A DNA stretch of 64,000 nt from CAJXQU01 sp965223825. Lineage in GTDB: Bacteria > Pseudomonadota > Gammaproteobacteria > CAJXQU01. The translations under genes and the position numbers were made by a program. The notes under the pieces were generated by a model. The model made no database searches, was not told the origin of the DNA, and worked only from the letters and a program-made list of their open reading frames with translations. The DNA lies in assembly GCA_965223825.1 (NCBI GenBank), contig OZ245018.1, positions 1,922,001 to 1,986,000 on the forward strand. Direction: 5' to 3'. This document shows, piece by piece, positions 52,197 through 61,005 of the stretch (positions are counted from its first letter, which is position 1; the number at the start of each line of letters is the position of its first letter).

Positions 52197-52816
52197 GCTG
52201 TTTGTCCTGATCGAATCATCCCAATCTGCTCCCAAAATGTTTCTTCATCCATCGTCGAACTCAACAAGGTCGTGATCAGCATTAGCACTGCAAACGAGTA
52301 CAGTCCCCAGTCGAAAAAAACCTGTGCATCACCGGAGAGTTTTACAATCGCGACAATGATACCGAGCGTATAAACCTCGAGCATCGCCCACTCATCCATG
52401 TGATGGATCCAACGCATCATATCCATCACATACGACGGTGCATTATTGAAATAAAGGTTCGCGCTCACCGCGAGCGTCATGAACAATTTCAAGAATGGAA
52501 AGATCACACTGGACAACAACACAAGAACCGCCACCAACCACAAACCACTATCAAACAACGCAGTGAAACTTCGCCACAACGGCACCTCGACAAAATCACC
52601 TAAAAGCTGAATACCTAACATAGGTAAAAACATCGCAGGAAAGTAAAATAATAACCCGGCAATAGATAACGCAAAGGTACGTTCGACAGTGTGCTTTCGT
52701 GGCGAGTACAACACACAACCACAGCGAGGGCAGCACGCTTTTTCACCTAGCTGAGTTTGTGGATGTTGAATGAGGAGATCGCACTCACGACACGCGATCA
52801 TCAGGTGATTAAGCAT
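52193..52816 (-). CDS. PqiA-like membrane protein, first half
   Basis: 207 residues. Zinc-ribbon ACRECDLLIQHPQTQLGEKA with CCPRCGCVLYS, then membrane segments with LSIAGLLFYFPAMFLPMLGI, SGLWLVAVLVLLSSVIFPFL and IHHMDEWAMLEVYTLGIIVA. It is the N-terminal domain equivalent of PqiA and heads the operon pqiA1-pqiA2-pqiB-pqiC. Stress control by SoxS, known in E. coli, cannot be judged from this sequence. Confidence 0.9.
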   Translation of the reverse strand: MLNHLMIACRECDLLIQHPQTQLGEKACCPRCGCVLYSPRKHTVERTFALSIAGLLFYFPAMFLPMLGIQLLGDFVEVPLWRSFTALFDSGLWLVAVLVLLSSVIFPFLKLFMTLAVSANLYFNNAPSYVMDMMRWIHHMDEWAMLEVYTLGIIVAIVKLSGDAQVFFDWGLYSFAVLMLITTLLSSTMDEETFWEQIGMIRSGQTA

Positions 52817-52927
52817 GTCCTAACGCAATCGCGAAAACGAAGCAGTTGAGATAATCATTATGTTATTTTAACACGTCAACGTAATCACGCGTTTTCATCG
52901 AATAAAGGCAACCGTCACCGAATTGAA

Positions 52928-53422
52928 TTACGTCTTATCGCTTTGTGTAAACTCTCCGATCGCACGGTTCTTTTTGACATTTTCCCAGCTAAATAATTTC
53001 CCATTCATGGAAATATAAACACCGGAGGACAACGCTTGCGCTGCAGAGATCGCACAACCTAAGTTAAACAACGCATCCGATTGCTTAAATGCGTAAGGCA
53101 CCATCGCACCGAGTAAAACAATCGTCTTCTCAGCCAGTTTAGAATCCCCACCGAGTACGCGCGCCGTGTCCGTCATCGTATCCGTCCCATGCGTGATCAC
53201 GATTTGATCTGACGAACATGCAAGACAATGTTTTAGGATTAATGCCCGATCATCATCGTTCATTTCAAGACTATCTTTTAAGAGTAATGTTTCTACTGAA
53301 ATCTCCACCTTACAACGGCCCTGCGTCAACATTTGTGGCACAGCCGTTTCATCGAAGATCAACTCTCCATTCAGCTCGTTATACTTCTTATCAATCGTCC
53401 CACCAGTAACGAATAACTGCAT
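52928..53422 (-). CDS. Asparaginase N-terminal domain protein, half length
   Basis: 164 residues. It carries the nucleophile Thr in LFVTGGTIDKKYNELNGELI, the second catalytic segment VITHGTDTMTDTARVLGG, and the KTIVLLGAMVPYAFKQSDAL region of L-asparaginases. The usual enzyme is about 330 residues; the C-terminal domain, which completes the active site in the tetramer, is missing, and nothing downstream encodes it. Stand-alone N-domain proteins of about 160 residues with this ending (GKLFSWENVKKN) occur in gammaproteobacteria, so it may be a functional short form. Activity is uncertain. Confidence 0.75.
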   Translation of the reverse strand: MQLFVTGGTIDKKYNELNGELIFDETAVPQMLTQGRCKVEISVETLLLKDSLEMNDDDRALILKHCLACSSDQIVITHGTDTMTDTARVLGGDSKLAEKTIVLLGAMVPYAFKQSDALFNLGCAISAAQALSSGVYISMNGKLFSWENVKKNRAIGEFTQSDKT

Positions 53423-53696
53423 CGTTCACAACCTCAAATTAAAAACAAAAGTCTTGCGCAAGAATAGAGAAAAAACCGATGAGAAACTAGCACCAGACTA
53501 TTTTTTACCGAGATGTACAAAAATCATCAGAAACCAGTTTGGCTCAGGCAAATTTCCCTTGTTTGGTGTTAGTTAATTGACTAACCTCGAGAGCGTAATA
53601 ATTAGCTGCCATTATAATGGCACAATAGAACGTCTACAGGGATGGTGACGGGGAAATTAAAGTCACACTGTAGGCATATAATTTAGGGAGAAATTT

Positions 53697-56516
53697 ATGT
53701 TCAGCTTCACAAAAAATAGCAAAACACTCACTCTTGCTCTCAGTATTTTTATAACTAGTACACTCAACTCTAATTCTCTTCTCGCTATCGAACTGTCACT
53801 AGAAAACGTTGACGGTGATTTTGGTGTGGAGTTGCTTGGTTCCAATACAACGACCAATTTTGGTTTAGTCAGAGACTACCAAATCGCAACGACTACGTAC
53901 GGAGTTAATGACGTAGTCACTTTAAGAAGTTCAGGTTCCGGTAGCTACATCGATTTCTATTTTCCTTTTAGTAAAAAATTCGACAGCCCGACAGCGTCAC
54001 TATACGAATGGGGTATCTCAGGAAGGTATTACTACTCCCCCAATAGAACAATCGATTTGTTTTCCGTCGGAGATGTAAATAGTGATGGCAGAGATGACAT
54101 GATTCTTCTTTACGACAATCAAAAAAAGTTATTTTATGGATCAACATTTCAAAATATGTCAACGAATCTTGCTAGTACCACCTCATGGGAAAATAGAGGC
54201 ATAACTTTTTCCCAGCTCCTTTTTGAAAATATAAGAAATGCGATTCCTTTAGGAGATATCAATGGCGATGGTGATAAGGATTTCCTGATGGAGACTCGCA
54301 CCAATGCGAATAATGATACAGGGACTATCACTGAGCATACGCTTCATGTTGTTTTTGGCGGTGAATACAAACCCGTTGATATTTCATCAGATGAGCTAGA
54401 TGGGTACAGTGGCTTCACCATTACCCTACCAGCAAACAATAAGGTGAAAACATATGCTGGAAATGGCGATATCAATGGAGATGGACTCGCTGATATAGTG
54501 ATCAGTAGCACGTACCCTTCTCAAAACACCAGCTTGGGAATATATGTGATTTACGGTCGCCCCCAATTTCCACTAAATATCGATTTGGATACATTCAGTC
54601 CCTCTGATGATGAAGGTTATATTTTAGACCTCGTAGGTACTGGATTTAGCACTCCGGGGGATTTGGCGCTTTTAGACTTTAATGGTGATGGTTACTCGGA
54701 CATCGTTAGTAGGATGGGAATAATATATGGTTCAGCCGAACCATTCTCGACAGGCACCCGTTTTACAAGTCTCGAAACACCAGATGTTACTCAGTTTAAT
54801 TTTAATCATGCCTATATGCGAAATGGCGGTGATTTTGATGGGGATGGTCGAGATGAAATTTTAGTTTCTCAAACTCGTTTAAAAGATCCTGTACCCAATT
54901 CTCTTTATACCCACGATCACTTAACCACTATCATCTTTGGACGCTCAGACTTTCCAAGTGAAATTGACCCCGACACACTCGGTTCAGCTGAAAAAATCAC
55001 CATTGTCGGCAGTGGTAATTTTGATGCTGAAAATCCCAATTTTGCGCGTGCAGGCGACTTAAATGGAGATGGACTTGCTGATCTTAAGATCGGAAATAAT
55101 AATGACAATGGAGGGAATGGTTCATTACATATCGTATTTGGTGACCCAAATCGATGGTCAGACTCTTACGTTGATACATTCAACAGTATCACGACCTACC
55201 GCAGTGGTTTCCAAGGCTCCATTCAATCTGCCGGTTGGAATTATTACTGGAACCCCATAGCCGCAATCGGGGATTCTTCTCATTATCAACAACTAAAATG
55301 GACTAGTTGGAATTACGATAACGATGGCATCAGTGGTCGTAGTGATGATCAACTTAATTACGGTAATTTAAATGAAAATGGTGGTCACCCAGGTAAAGGC
55401 GCCGAGCAAGGAGGCGTATCCTACGACCGATATGTAATCGCGGCATATCAAGCAAGCCAAGATGGTGTGTACGCCATTCAGGATAGCTTTATCGATCACA
55501 CGACTTCAAGCTGCGCGCAATGGAGTAATGGCGATGATATTCGAGTTTATGTTAACGACTCTCTCCAATTATCTGTTCCACTCCCCAAACAGGGCTCAGC
55601 CAGTTTTGATACTGCTTTAGGTTCACTGAACGCAGGAGATCAAATTTATGTTGCGATTGGACCAAACGGGCGTGATGGTTGTGATGGTTTCAGTATGGAT
55701 TACGCTATCGCGATTGAGGGTACCCTATTGAATACTGCACCCGTCTTGAATCATATTGCTGATCAAGTCACTAATCAGGGTATCTCTGTATCGATGTCAG
55801 TGAACGCATCAGATACTGACTCATTAACTTATTCAGCCATTGGTTTACCCACCGGCTTAAACCTCAGCTCAAGCGGTATTATCAACGGTACACCAAACAC
55901 GGCAGGTAGTTACAGTGTCTTGGTGACAGCAACCGATCCAAGCGGTGCTTATGATCACCAATCTTTCAACTGGACGATTGGCAATACGAGCACTGTGCTT
56001 GCTGGCTATCAAGCTGATTTTGCCAGCACGGCTAATTGGTCTTACCTGTGGAATGCCGATAGCAGCATTGGTAATGAAAGTGGTTATGTGGGGCTTGCTT
56101 GGAGTGGCTCAGATTTCCGCAGTGGTGAGTCAAGTTATCCCGCCTCCAGTGAATTACGTTACGGCTTCCTCGGACCACGCCGCAGTCATCCTGGTGCAGG
56201 GATAAATATTGCAACCGAAAACAGGTACGTGATCGCCGCATACACCTTCGATCAACCGGGTAGTTATCGATTAGAAAATGCCTATATCGAGCACCTTGTT
56301 TCAAGCTGCTCTGCATACAGTAATGGCGGTGAAGTTCATGTCTATATCAACGATAGCTTGGTTGATTCCTTCACATATGCACCTGAATCATACAATACGT
56401 TTAACATGCCGTTAGGTACTGCCAGTGTCGGCGATAAACTTTATGTTGCCGTCGGACCAAATGGCGCTGATGGCTGTGATTCTTTCGGCATGGATTACTC
56501 CATCGTGCTGGAATAA
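53697..56516 (+). CDS. Secreted FG-GAP propeller protein with duplicated beta domain
   Basis: 939 residues with a signal peptide (LTLALSIFITSTLNSNSLLA). Residues about 25-480 contain FG-GAP/integrin-alpha-like repeats with calcium loops: DVNSDGRDDMILLYD, DINGDGDKDFLM, DINGDGLADIVIS, DFNGDGYSDIVSR, DFDGDGRDEILVS, DLNGDGLADLKIG. Two copies of a domain of about 165-180 residues follow, at roughly 500-680 and 765-939. Each has an HPGxG block, a DRYVIAAY/NRYVIAAY strand, SSC-SNG-VYINDSL and VGPNG-DGCD-MDY. An Ig/cadherin-like domain lies between them (LTYSAIGLPTGLNLSSSGII). No sorting or membrane anchor is seen. Adhesion or binding at the cell surface is inferred. Confidence 0.85.
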   Translation: MFSFTKNSKTLTLALSIFITSTLNSNSLLAIELSLENVDGDFGVELLGSNTTTNFGLVRDYQIATTTYGVNDVVTLRSSGSGSYIDFYFPFSKKFDSPTASLYEWGISGRYYYSPNRTIDLFSVGDVNSDGRDDMILLYDNQKKLFYGSTFQNMSTNLASTTSWENRGITFSQLLFENIRNAIPLGDINGDGDKDFLMETRTNANNDTGTITEHTLHVVFGGEYKPVDISSDELDGYSGFTITLPANNKVKTYAGNGDINGDGLADIVISSTYPSQNTSLGIYVIYGRPQFPLNIDLDTFSPSDDEGYILDLVGTGFSTPGDLALLDFNGDGYSDIVSRMGIIYGSAEPFSTGTRFTSLETPDVTQFNFNHAYMRNGGDFDGDGRDEILVSQTRLKDPVPNSLYTHDHLTTIIFGRSDFPSEIDPDTLGSAEKITIVGSGNFDAENPNFARAGDLNGDGLADLKIGNNNDNGGNGSLHIVFGDPNRWSDSYVDTFNSITTYRSGFQGSIQSAGWNYYWNPIAAIGDSSHYQQLKWTSWNYDNDGISGRSDDQLNYGNLNENGGHPGKGAEQGGVSYDRYVIAAYQASQDGVYAIQDSFIDHTTSSCAQWSNGDDIRVYVNDSLQLSVPLPKQGSASFDTALGSLNAGDQIYVAIGPNGRDGCDGFSMDYAIAIEGTLLNTAPVLNHIADQVTNQGISVSMSVNASDTDSLTYSAIGLPTGLNLSSSGIINGTPNTAGSYSVLVTATDPSGAYDHQSFNWTIGNTSTVLAGYQADFASTANWSYLWNADSSIGNESGYVGLAWSGSDFRSGESSYPASSELRYGFLGPRRSHPGAGINIATENRYVIAAYTFDQPGSYRLENAYIEHLVSSCSAYSNGGEVHVYINDSLVDSFTYAPESYNTFNMPLGTASVGDKLYVAVGPNGADGCDSFGMDYSIVLE

Positions 56517-56550
56517 CCTAACCTGTAACGATATTTCCGAAAATATTAAT

Positions 56551-56586
56551 AGCTGATCAGATACCTCTGATCAGCTATTTTTTTAA
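56551..56586 (+). terminator. Rho-independent terminator after the FG-GAP gene
   Basis: AGCTGATCAG and CTGATCAGCT form a perfect 10-bp stem with a 6-base loop, followed by ATTTTTTTT, 34 bases after the FG-GAP stop codon. Confidence 0.9.
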
Positions 56587-56741
56587 TATCTCGATCTCAA
56601 AACACCTCTATTTCACTTCAACGCGATGTAATAAAGACTTATGCAATGATGCGGTGCAGCATCGCACCAGCCATGTGCAATATTTCAGGTTAGGGTCTGA
56701 TCTTAATACTATAACCCATTGTTTAAATTGAGAATTTAATG

Positions 56742-56758
56742 TTGGCATGGTATCTGCA
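56742..56758 (+). promoter_or_regulatory. Sigma-54 promoter of small RNA copy 1
   Basis: TTGGCATGGTATCTGCA: the invariant GG (56744-56745) and GC (56756-56757) are at RpoN spacing and TTGGCA plus TGC match the consensus. The GGTGC/GCACC inverted repeat about 85 bases upstream is a plausible activator site. Predicted start is near 56769. Confidence 0.65.
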
Positions 56759-56768
56759 AACTCTATTG

Positions 56769-56864
56769 TAATTGGTCTCCACCAACCGCTCCCGCAAAGG
56801 GACACCCTTGTGGGCTCAGAGAAAGAATTGCGAACCGTTCTGCGACTCTGAGCCCACTCTTTTA
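56769..56864 (+). ncRNA. Candidate sigma-54-dependent small RNA, copy 1 (about 95 nt)
   Basis: Downstream of the -24/-12 promoter the RNA would form a small hairpin TTGGT-CTCC-ACCAA with a C-rich loop, and a second one around CCCGCAAAGGG/CCCTTGTGGG. A long terminator hairpin follows: GTGGGCTCAGAG (56810-56821) pairing perfectly with CTCTGAGCCCAC (56846-56857), then TCTTTTA. The second and third hairpins share GTGGG, so they are alternatives. The same RNA is encoded again 406 bases downstream. No known RNA family is recognised. CTCC and CCGCTCCC could pair with Shine-Dalgarno sequences, a guess. Confidence 0.55.
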
Positions 56865-57147
56865 TTTTCATTCTTCCGGTTGAGTTCAAACTTCATTCAT
56901 TAAAAAACTTTGAATAATTCAATTTTTAATTAAAAACTTATTTTTTCTAATATATTTTTAAAACGTTTAAATAAAATTGAGTGATTTTTTAAATCATTTA
57001 TTCTCAAACCCCATGTTCTCAAAGTGAAGCGTAAAATCTAACTCACATGTAATGATGCGGTGCAGCATCGCACCAGCCATGTGCAATATTTCAGGTTAGG
57101 GTCTGACCTTGAAACTATAACCCATTGTTTAAATTAAGAATTTAATG

Positions 57148-57164
57148 TTGGCATGGTATCTGCA
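57148..57164 (+). promoter_or_regulatory. Sigma-54 promoter of small RNA copy 2
   Basis: Identical TTGGCATGGTATCTGCA as in copy 1, with GG at 57150-57151 and GC at 57162-57163. Predicted start near 57175. Confidence 0.65.
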
Positions 57165-57174
57165 ATCTCTATTG

Positions 57175-57270
57175 TAATTGGTCTCCACCAACCGCTCCCG
57201 CAAAGGGACACCCTTGTGGGCTCAGAGAAAGAATTGCGAACCGTTCTGCGACTCTGAGCCCACTCTTTTA
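57175..57270 (+). ncRNA. Candidate sigma-54-dependent small RNA, copy 2 (about 95 nt)
   Basis: From the predicted start on, the sequence is the same as copy 1, including the TTGGT-CTCC-ACCAA hairpin and the 12-bp terminator stem GTGGGCTCAGAG/CTCTGAGCCCAC (57216-57227, 57252-57263) followed by TCTTTTA. Two adjacent, independently promoted copies of one RNA recall the multiplied Qrr and CrcZ/CrcY sigma-54 RNAs of other gammaproteobacteria, but the sequence is not similar to them as far as I can see. Confidence 0.55.
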
Positions 57271-57313
57271 ATTTTCTCCCTTACTTTTTATGAAAATAAC
57301 TTTTCAATAAACG

Positions 57314-57356
57314 AAAAAAAACGTGTTAACCTCGTAGCAAGATTACACGTTTTTTA
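57314..57356. terminator. Terminator before the phzF-like gene end
   Basis: AAAAAACGTGT (57315-57325) and ACACGTTTTTT (57345-57355) form a perfect 11-bp stem with a 19-base loop, with T-runs in both directions. It lies 24 bases after the stop of the minus-strand PhzF-like gene and should end the nitrate assimilation operon transcript. Confidence 0.75.
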
Positions 57357-57379
57357 GTAAAAAAGTTGAATCGTTAAAA

Positions 57380-58297
57380 CTAATCAGGAACTGTCATTTT
57401 ACCTTCGCTAACTAACACAGCAGGGCCACCAACTCGCACAACTAACTTATCCGGTTTGTTATCCATTTCAATATTCAAAATACTATGTCGAGTATTTTCC
57501 ATACCACGATCAATGGTGAACGTATGCGTGCCGTGTTTGATATGTTTGTGTTGACTTAAGTAAGCTGTAAATGCTGGCATGGCAGAACCGATCGGTAAAT
57601 CTTCTGAATGACTAATTTCAGGTCCGACCAAGCGGCCATGAAAATCCGGTGTTCCACCACCGCGCGTTGGGGTAACGAGAAGAATTTCACGTGCCAATGT
57701 GGCTGGCGCGCTGGATAAGCTCCACGCGATAAAATCAAATTTCGCTTTTCGCACTGCAGGATAGGTTTTGATCGGAACGATCAAATAGTTTTTCCCACAA
57801 GAAACTAACAACGGTTTTAATTTAGGTGAACCTAATTCTGATGCCGAAAGCTTCAAAATATCCGCCAGCTCTTCCTCGGGTGGTACAAAATGATCAATTT
57901 CTGATTTCACCGGCATAGAAAACATCACCATGCTCGGTTTCTTATCTTCAGTAGAGGAAATAAACGTATCGACCACGCCAATATTTTGTTCAAACTTAAC
58001 TGGTGTACCGTTTTCTGTAAGTTTTAAATCACCAATTGTGCTGAGTATCCACCCTGTTGCTATGATCGGATGTCCACCAAAATCCACTTCTCCCAATGGT
58101 GAGAAAATTCGCAACCGTCGATAGGCTTCTTCACGATTTTCACCGAAAACAAAAACAGTTTCCGATAAATTCATTTCCTTTGCGATCCGTTGCATCAAGT
58201 CTTTTGTCATGCCATCAGCATTTGGAAAAACTGCTATTTGCGCACCTTGAAAAATGCGTGTCGTAAAGACATCGGCAATATAGTAATCGTACTGCAT
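57380..58297 (-). CDS. PhzF-family isomerase/epimerase-like protein
   Basis: 305 residues of the diaminopimelate-epimerase-like fold. Conserved start YYIADVFTTRIFQGAQIAVF and PNADGMTKDLMQRIAKEMNL followed by SETVFVF with the catalytic Glu, then the family block RRLRIFSPLGEVDFGGHPII. The second half repeats the fold (FHGRLVGPEISHSEDLPIGS). The substrate of most PhzF-like proteins is unknown. It is 13 bases from the nasA stop, so it belongs to the nitrate operon transcript, an unusual companion. Confidence 0.88.
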   Translation of the reverse strand: MQYDYYIADVFTTRIFQGAQIAVFPNADGMTKDLMQRIAKEMNLSETVFVFGENREEAYRRLRIFSPLGEVDFGGHPIIATGWILSTIGDLKLTENGTPVKFEQNIGVVDTFISSTEDKKPSMVMFSMPVKSEIDHFVPPEEELADILKLSASELGSPKLKPLLVSCGKNYLIVPIKTYPAVRKAKFDFIAWSLSSAPATLAREILLVTPTRGGGTPDFHGRLVGPEISHSEDLPIGSAMPAFTAYLSQHKHIKHGTHTFTIDRGMENTRHSILNIEMDNKPDKLVVRVGGPAVLVSEGKMTVPD

Positions 58298-58310
58298 ACC
58301 CGCTCCCCTG

Positions 58311-60998
58311 TTATTTAGCTAAGCTGATGGCATCGTCTTGCTGAAGCGACATTTCACTTAGTAATGTTTGTAATTCTGGTTTACATGAACCGCAGTTCGT
58401 TCCCGCTTTGAGACACTTCCCAATTTGATCAACGCTCACCAGGTTTTGTTCGATAATTGCATTATTTATTGTGTTTTGCCCGACATTAAAACACGAACAC
58501 ACAACAGGCCCTGTGTCTGCCGATGGATCGGCTGGTCGACCGGACAAAAGATTAAAACGCGCTTCTGTTTCAAATTCAGCTTCGTGAAACTGCGTTAATA
58601 ACCAGTCACGTGCTGGCAGTAGATCGTAATCGTTAGCAACAAATATGCAGGCTTCAATACGACCATCCTTAAAAAAAACGGCGCGATAAGCACCCGACTT
58701 TTCATCCTGATATTCCATCACATCAAGATCATCGTCCAAGATCGATAACTGTTCTTTTACATTATCTTTCCACAATGTCGATTCTGTAGAATTGGCCATT
58801 TCATATCGCCAGAACTCATCTTCGATCGCCAATGCCCAATAATCAGCTGCTGGTGAAATTATCTTACGCCGACTCAAAATAAAACCATGTTGTACTGATA
58901 AAAAAGGTTGAATATTTACCGGGCTATATTTAAATTCAGGTTGCCCTGAAAACGGATCATTCGACGAAAACACTAACGTATCAACTCGCGCTGAGGAAGC
59001 AAATTGTGCGTTCCAATGGATCGGTACAAATACCTCACCTGGCCGTTGATCATCACTGATTTTCAAGCGAACGGTGATCCCCCCCTTCTCACTCTGCACT
59101 GATACAAGCTGCTGTTCTTTCAACGAAAGTGACGCCGCTGTATTAGGATGAATCGTCGCGTAAGGTTCAATAATATGCCGTGACAACGTTGGTGCTTTAC
59201 CCGTTCTCGTCATCGTATGCCAATGATCGCGTACACGCCCAGTATTCAACACAAACGGATAGTCTTTCGTGATCGCATTTTTAGGAGAGAAATAGCTTAG
59301 CGGTAAGAATTGCGCTTTTTTGGTTGCCGTAAAAAACTGGCCATCACCAAACAGTCTTGTTGTCGATTGTGACTTTTCTTTTATTGGCCATTGTTTTGGG
59401 ATAAATGCATCATACTCACCGTCATCCAAATCCTTTAAACCGCTAATATCAAAATCACGCTCACCGGTATTTTCAAAACCAGACAACGCTGCGTGTTCGC
59501 GAAACACGTCCGCAGCCGACGAAAAGTTAAATCCATCTGTAAATCCCATACGCTGCGCAACTTGACTGATAATCCACCAATCATGACGAGCATCACCGGA
59601 TGTAGGCATGAACGATCGCATTCGCGAAATACGTCTTTCTGAGTTTGTGACAGTGCCAGACTTTTCAGCCCAGCCTGTGGCGGGTAATAAAATATCAGCA
59701 CAATCCGTTGTGTCAGTATTTTGCACGCAATCCGACGCGATCACGAGATCGCATTTTTTTAATGCCGCTTTTACACGATCAGCATCCGGCATACTTACCA
59801 CAGGATTTGTCGCCATGATCCAAACTGCTTTGACTTTCCCTTCTTCCACTGCCTGAAATAAATCAACGGCTTTTAAACCCGGTTTTTTTGCGATCACCGG
59901 CGACGACCAAAAGCGTTGTACTAAATCAGTCTCTTTCGGATTAAAGTCCATGTGTGCTGCTAACATGTTAGCCAAACCACCTACTTCTCGTCCGCCCATC
60001 GCATTTGGTTGGCCCGTAATCGAAAACGCACCACTACCTTCTTTTCCAATGCGTCCCATTGCCAGATGACAATTAATGATCGCATTAACTTTATCCGTAC
60101 CACTCGAAGATTGATTAACGCCTTGAGAAAATAAACTGATCGTTTTTTCTGTCTCTGCAAATGCTGCATAAAAAGCGCGAACATCATCGGCAGACACATC
60201 ACAAATTTCAGCGACTTTTTCTACAGTTGGAGATGTCTTTTCAGCACTCACAATTGCGGCATCAAAACCTTCTGTAAACGCATTGATATAGTCAGCTTTA
60301 TGCAAACTGTTAGATGTGAGATAAGTCAGAAGTCCATTAAAGAGCACGACATCGGTTCCCGGCTTAATGGGTAAGTGAAGCCATGCCCCATCACAACTAG
60401 CGGTTTTACGTGGGTCAACAACGATCATACGTAAATTGTCACGCCCTTCCGCCGCCGCTTTCATGCGTTGGTATAAAACCGGGTGACACCAAGCGGCATT
60501 TGAACCGATCAACACCATGAGATCCGCTTTCTCTAGATCTTCATAGCAATTCGCGACCGTATCCTTACCGAATGCACGCTTATGACCCGCCACGGCAGAT
60601 GACATACACAAACGTGAGTTCGTGTCGATATTCGCCGATCCAATATAGCCTTTCATTAGCTTATTCGCGACGTAGTAATCTTCCGTCAGTAACTGACCAG
60701 AAACATAAAATGCCACAGCCTCGGGGCCATGTTTTGCAATTACATCTTTGAGCCCATCAGCAACGGCAGACAACGCCGTGTCCCAATCCGTTAACGTTCC
60801 ATTGATGTGCGGATGTAAAAGACGCCCTTCCATGTCAACGGTTTCAGCTAACGCTGAACCCTTTGAACAAAGCCTTCCAAGATTTGCAGGGTGACTGGAA
60901 TCACCTTTGACCTGATACCCCCCAGACTCATTCTGGGAAATAATCACGCCACAACCTACCCCGCAATATGGGCATGTGGTTTGAACAGCACTATTCAT
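58311..60998 (-). CDS. nasA: Assimilatory nitrate reductase catalytic subunit
   Basis: 895 residues. N-terminal 4Fe-4S motif TTCPYCGVGCGVIISQ with the fourth Cys in GRLCSKGSAL. The molybdopterin-binding domains include NSRLCMSSAVAGHKRAFGKD, NAAWCHPVLYQRMKAA, FSQGVNQSSSGTDKVNAIIN and GQPNAMGGREVGGLANMLAA, and the dinucleotide-binding C-domain VLNTGRVRDHWHTMTRTGKA. A C-terminal BFD-like [2Fe-2S] domain (VCSCFNVGQNTIN, AGTNCGSCKPEL) is present, as in NasA/NarB of proteobacteria that use NADH or ferredoxin-linked partners. It reduces nitrate to nitrite in the cytoplasm for assimilation, feeding NirBD just upstream. Confidence 0.95.
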   Translation of the reverse strand: MNSAVQTTCPYCGVGCGVIISQNESGGYQVKGDSSHPANLGRLCSKGSALAETVDMEGRLLHPHINGTLTDWDTALSAVADGLKDVIAKHGPEAVAFYVSGQLLTEDYYVANKLMKGYIGSANIDTNSRLCMSSAVAGHKRAFGKDTVANCYEDLEKADLMVLIGSNAAWCHPVLYQRMKAAAEGRDNLRMIVVDPRKTASCDGAWLHLPIKPGTDVVLFNGLLTYLTSNSLHKADYINAFTEGFDAAIVSAEKTSPTVEKVAEICDVSADDVRAFYAAFAETEKTISLFSQGVNQSSSGTDKVNAIINCHLAMGRIGKEGSGAFSITGQPNAMGGREVGGLANMLAAHMDFNPKETDLVQRFWSSPVIAKKPGLKAVDLFQAVEEGKVKAVWIMATNPVVSMPDADRVKAALKKCDLVIASDCVQNTDTTDCADILLPATGWAEKSGTVTNSERRISRMRSFMPTSGDARHDWWIISQVAQRMGFTDGFNFSSAADVFREHAALSGFENTGERDFDISGLKDLDDGEYDAFIPKQWPIKEKSQSTTRLFGDGQFFTATKKAQFLPLSYFSPKNAITKDYPFVLNTGRVRDHWHTMTRTGKAPTLSRHIIEPYATIHPNTAASLSLKEQQLVSVQSEKGGITVRLKISDDQRPGEVFVPIHWNAQFASSARVDTLVFSSNDPFSGQPEFKYSPVNIQPFLSVQHGFILSRRKIISPAADYWALAIEDEFWRYEMANSTESTLWKDNVKEQLSILDDDLDVMEYQDEKSGAYRAVFFKDGRIEACIFVANDYDLLPARDWLLTQFHEAEFETEARFNLLSGRPADPSADTGPVVCSCFNVGQNTINNAIIEQNLVSVDQIGKCLKAGTNCGSCKPELQTLLSEMSLQQDDAISLAK

Positions 60999-61005
60999 TT
61001 TGTTC

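Larger units (their letters stand above)
56645..56864 (+). repeat. 220-bp direct repeat, copy 1 (sigma-54 promoter plus small RNA)
   Basis: This segment recurs at 57051-57270 without gaps (offset 406 bases) and with only a handful of mismatches, for example GATCTTAATACT against GACCTTGAAACT and TTGAG against TTAAG. It contains, in order, an inverted repeat (GGTGC-AGCATC-GCACC at 56653), a -24/-12 promoter and a transcript ending in a hairpin terminator. There is no coding frame shared by both copies that looks like a protein. Confidence 0.9.
57051..57270 (+). repeat. 220-bp direct repeat, copy 2
   Basis: Second, near-identical copy of 56645-56864. The 186 bases between the copies are AT-rich and unrelated to the repeat. 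The promoter, hairpins and terminator are fully kept, whereas differences cluster upstream of the promoter, which suggests selection on the transcript. Confidence 0.9.

Noticed and set aside
56608..56889. A 93-codon minus-strand frame across the first 220-bp repeat
   Set aside because: It is not kept in the second copy of the repeat, lacks a ribosome site and lies over a promoter and terminator; shadow frame.
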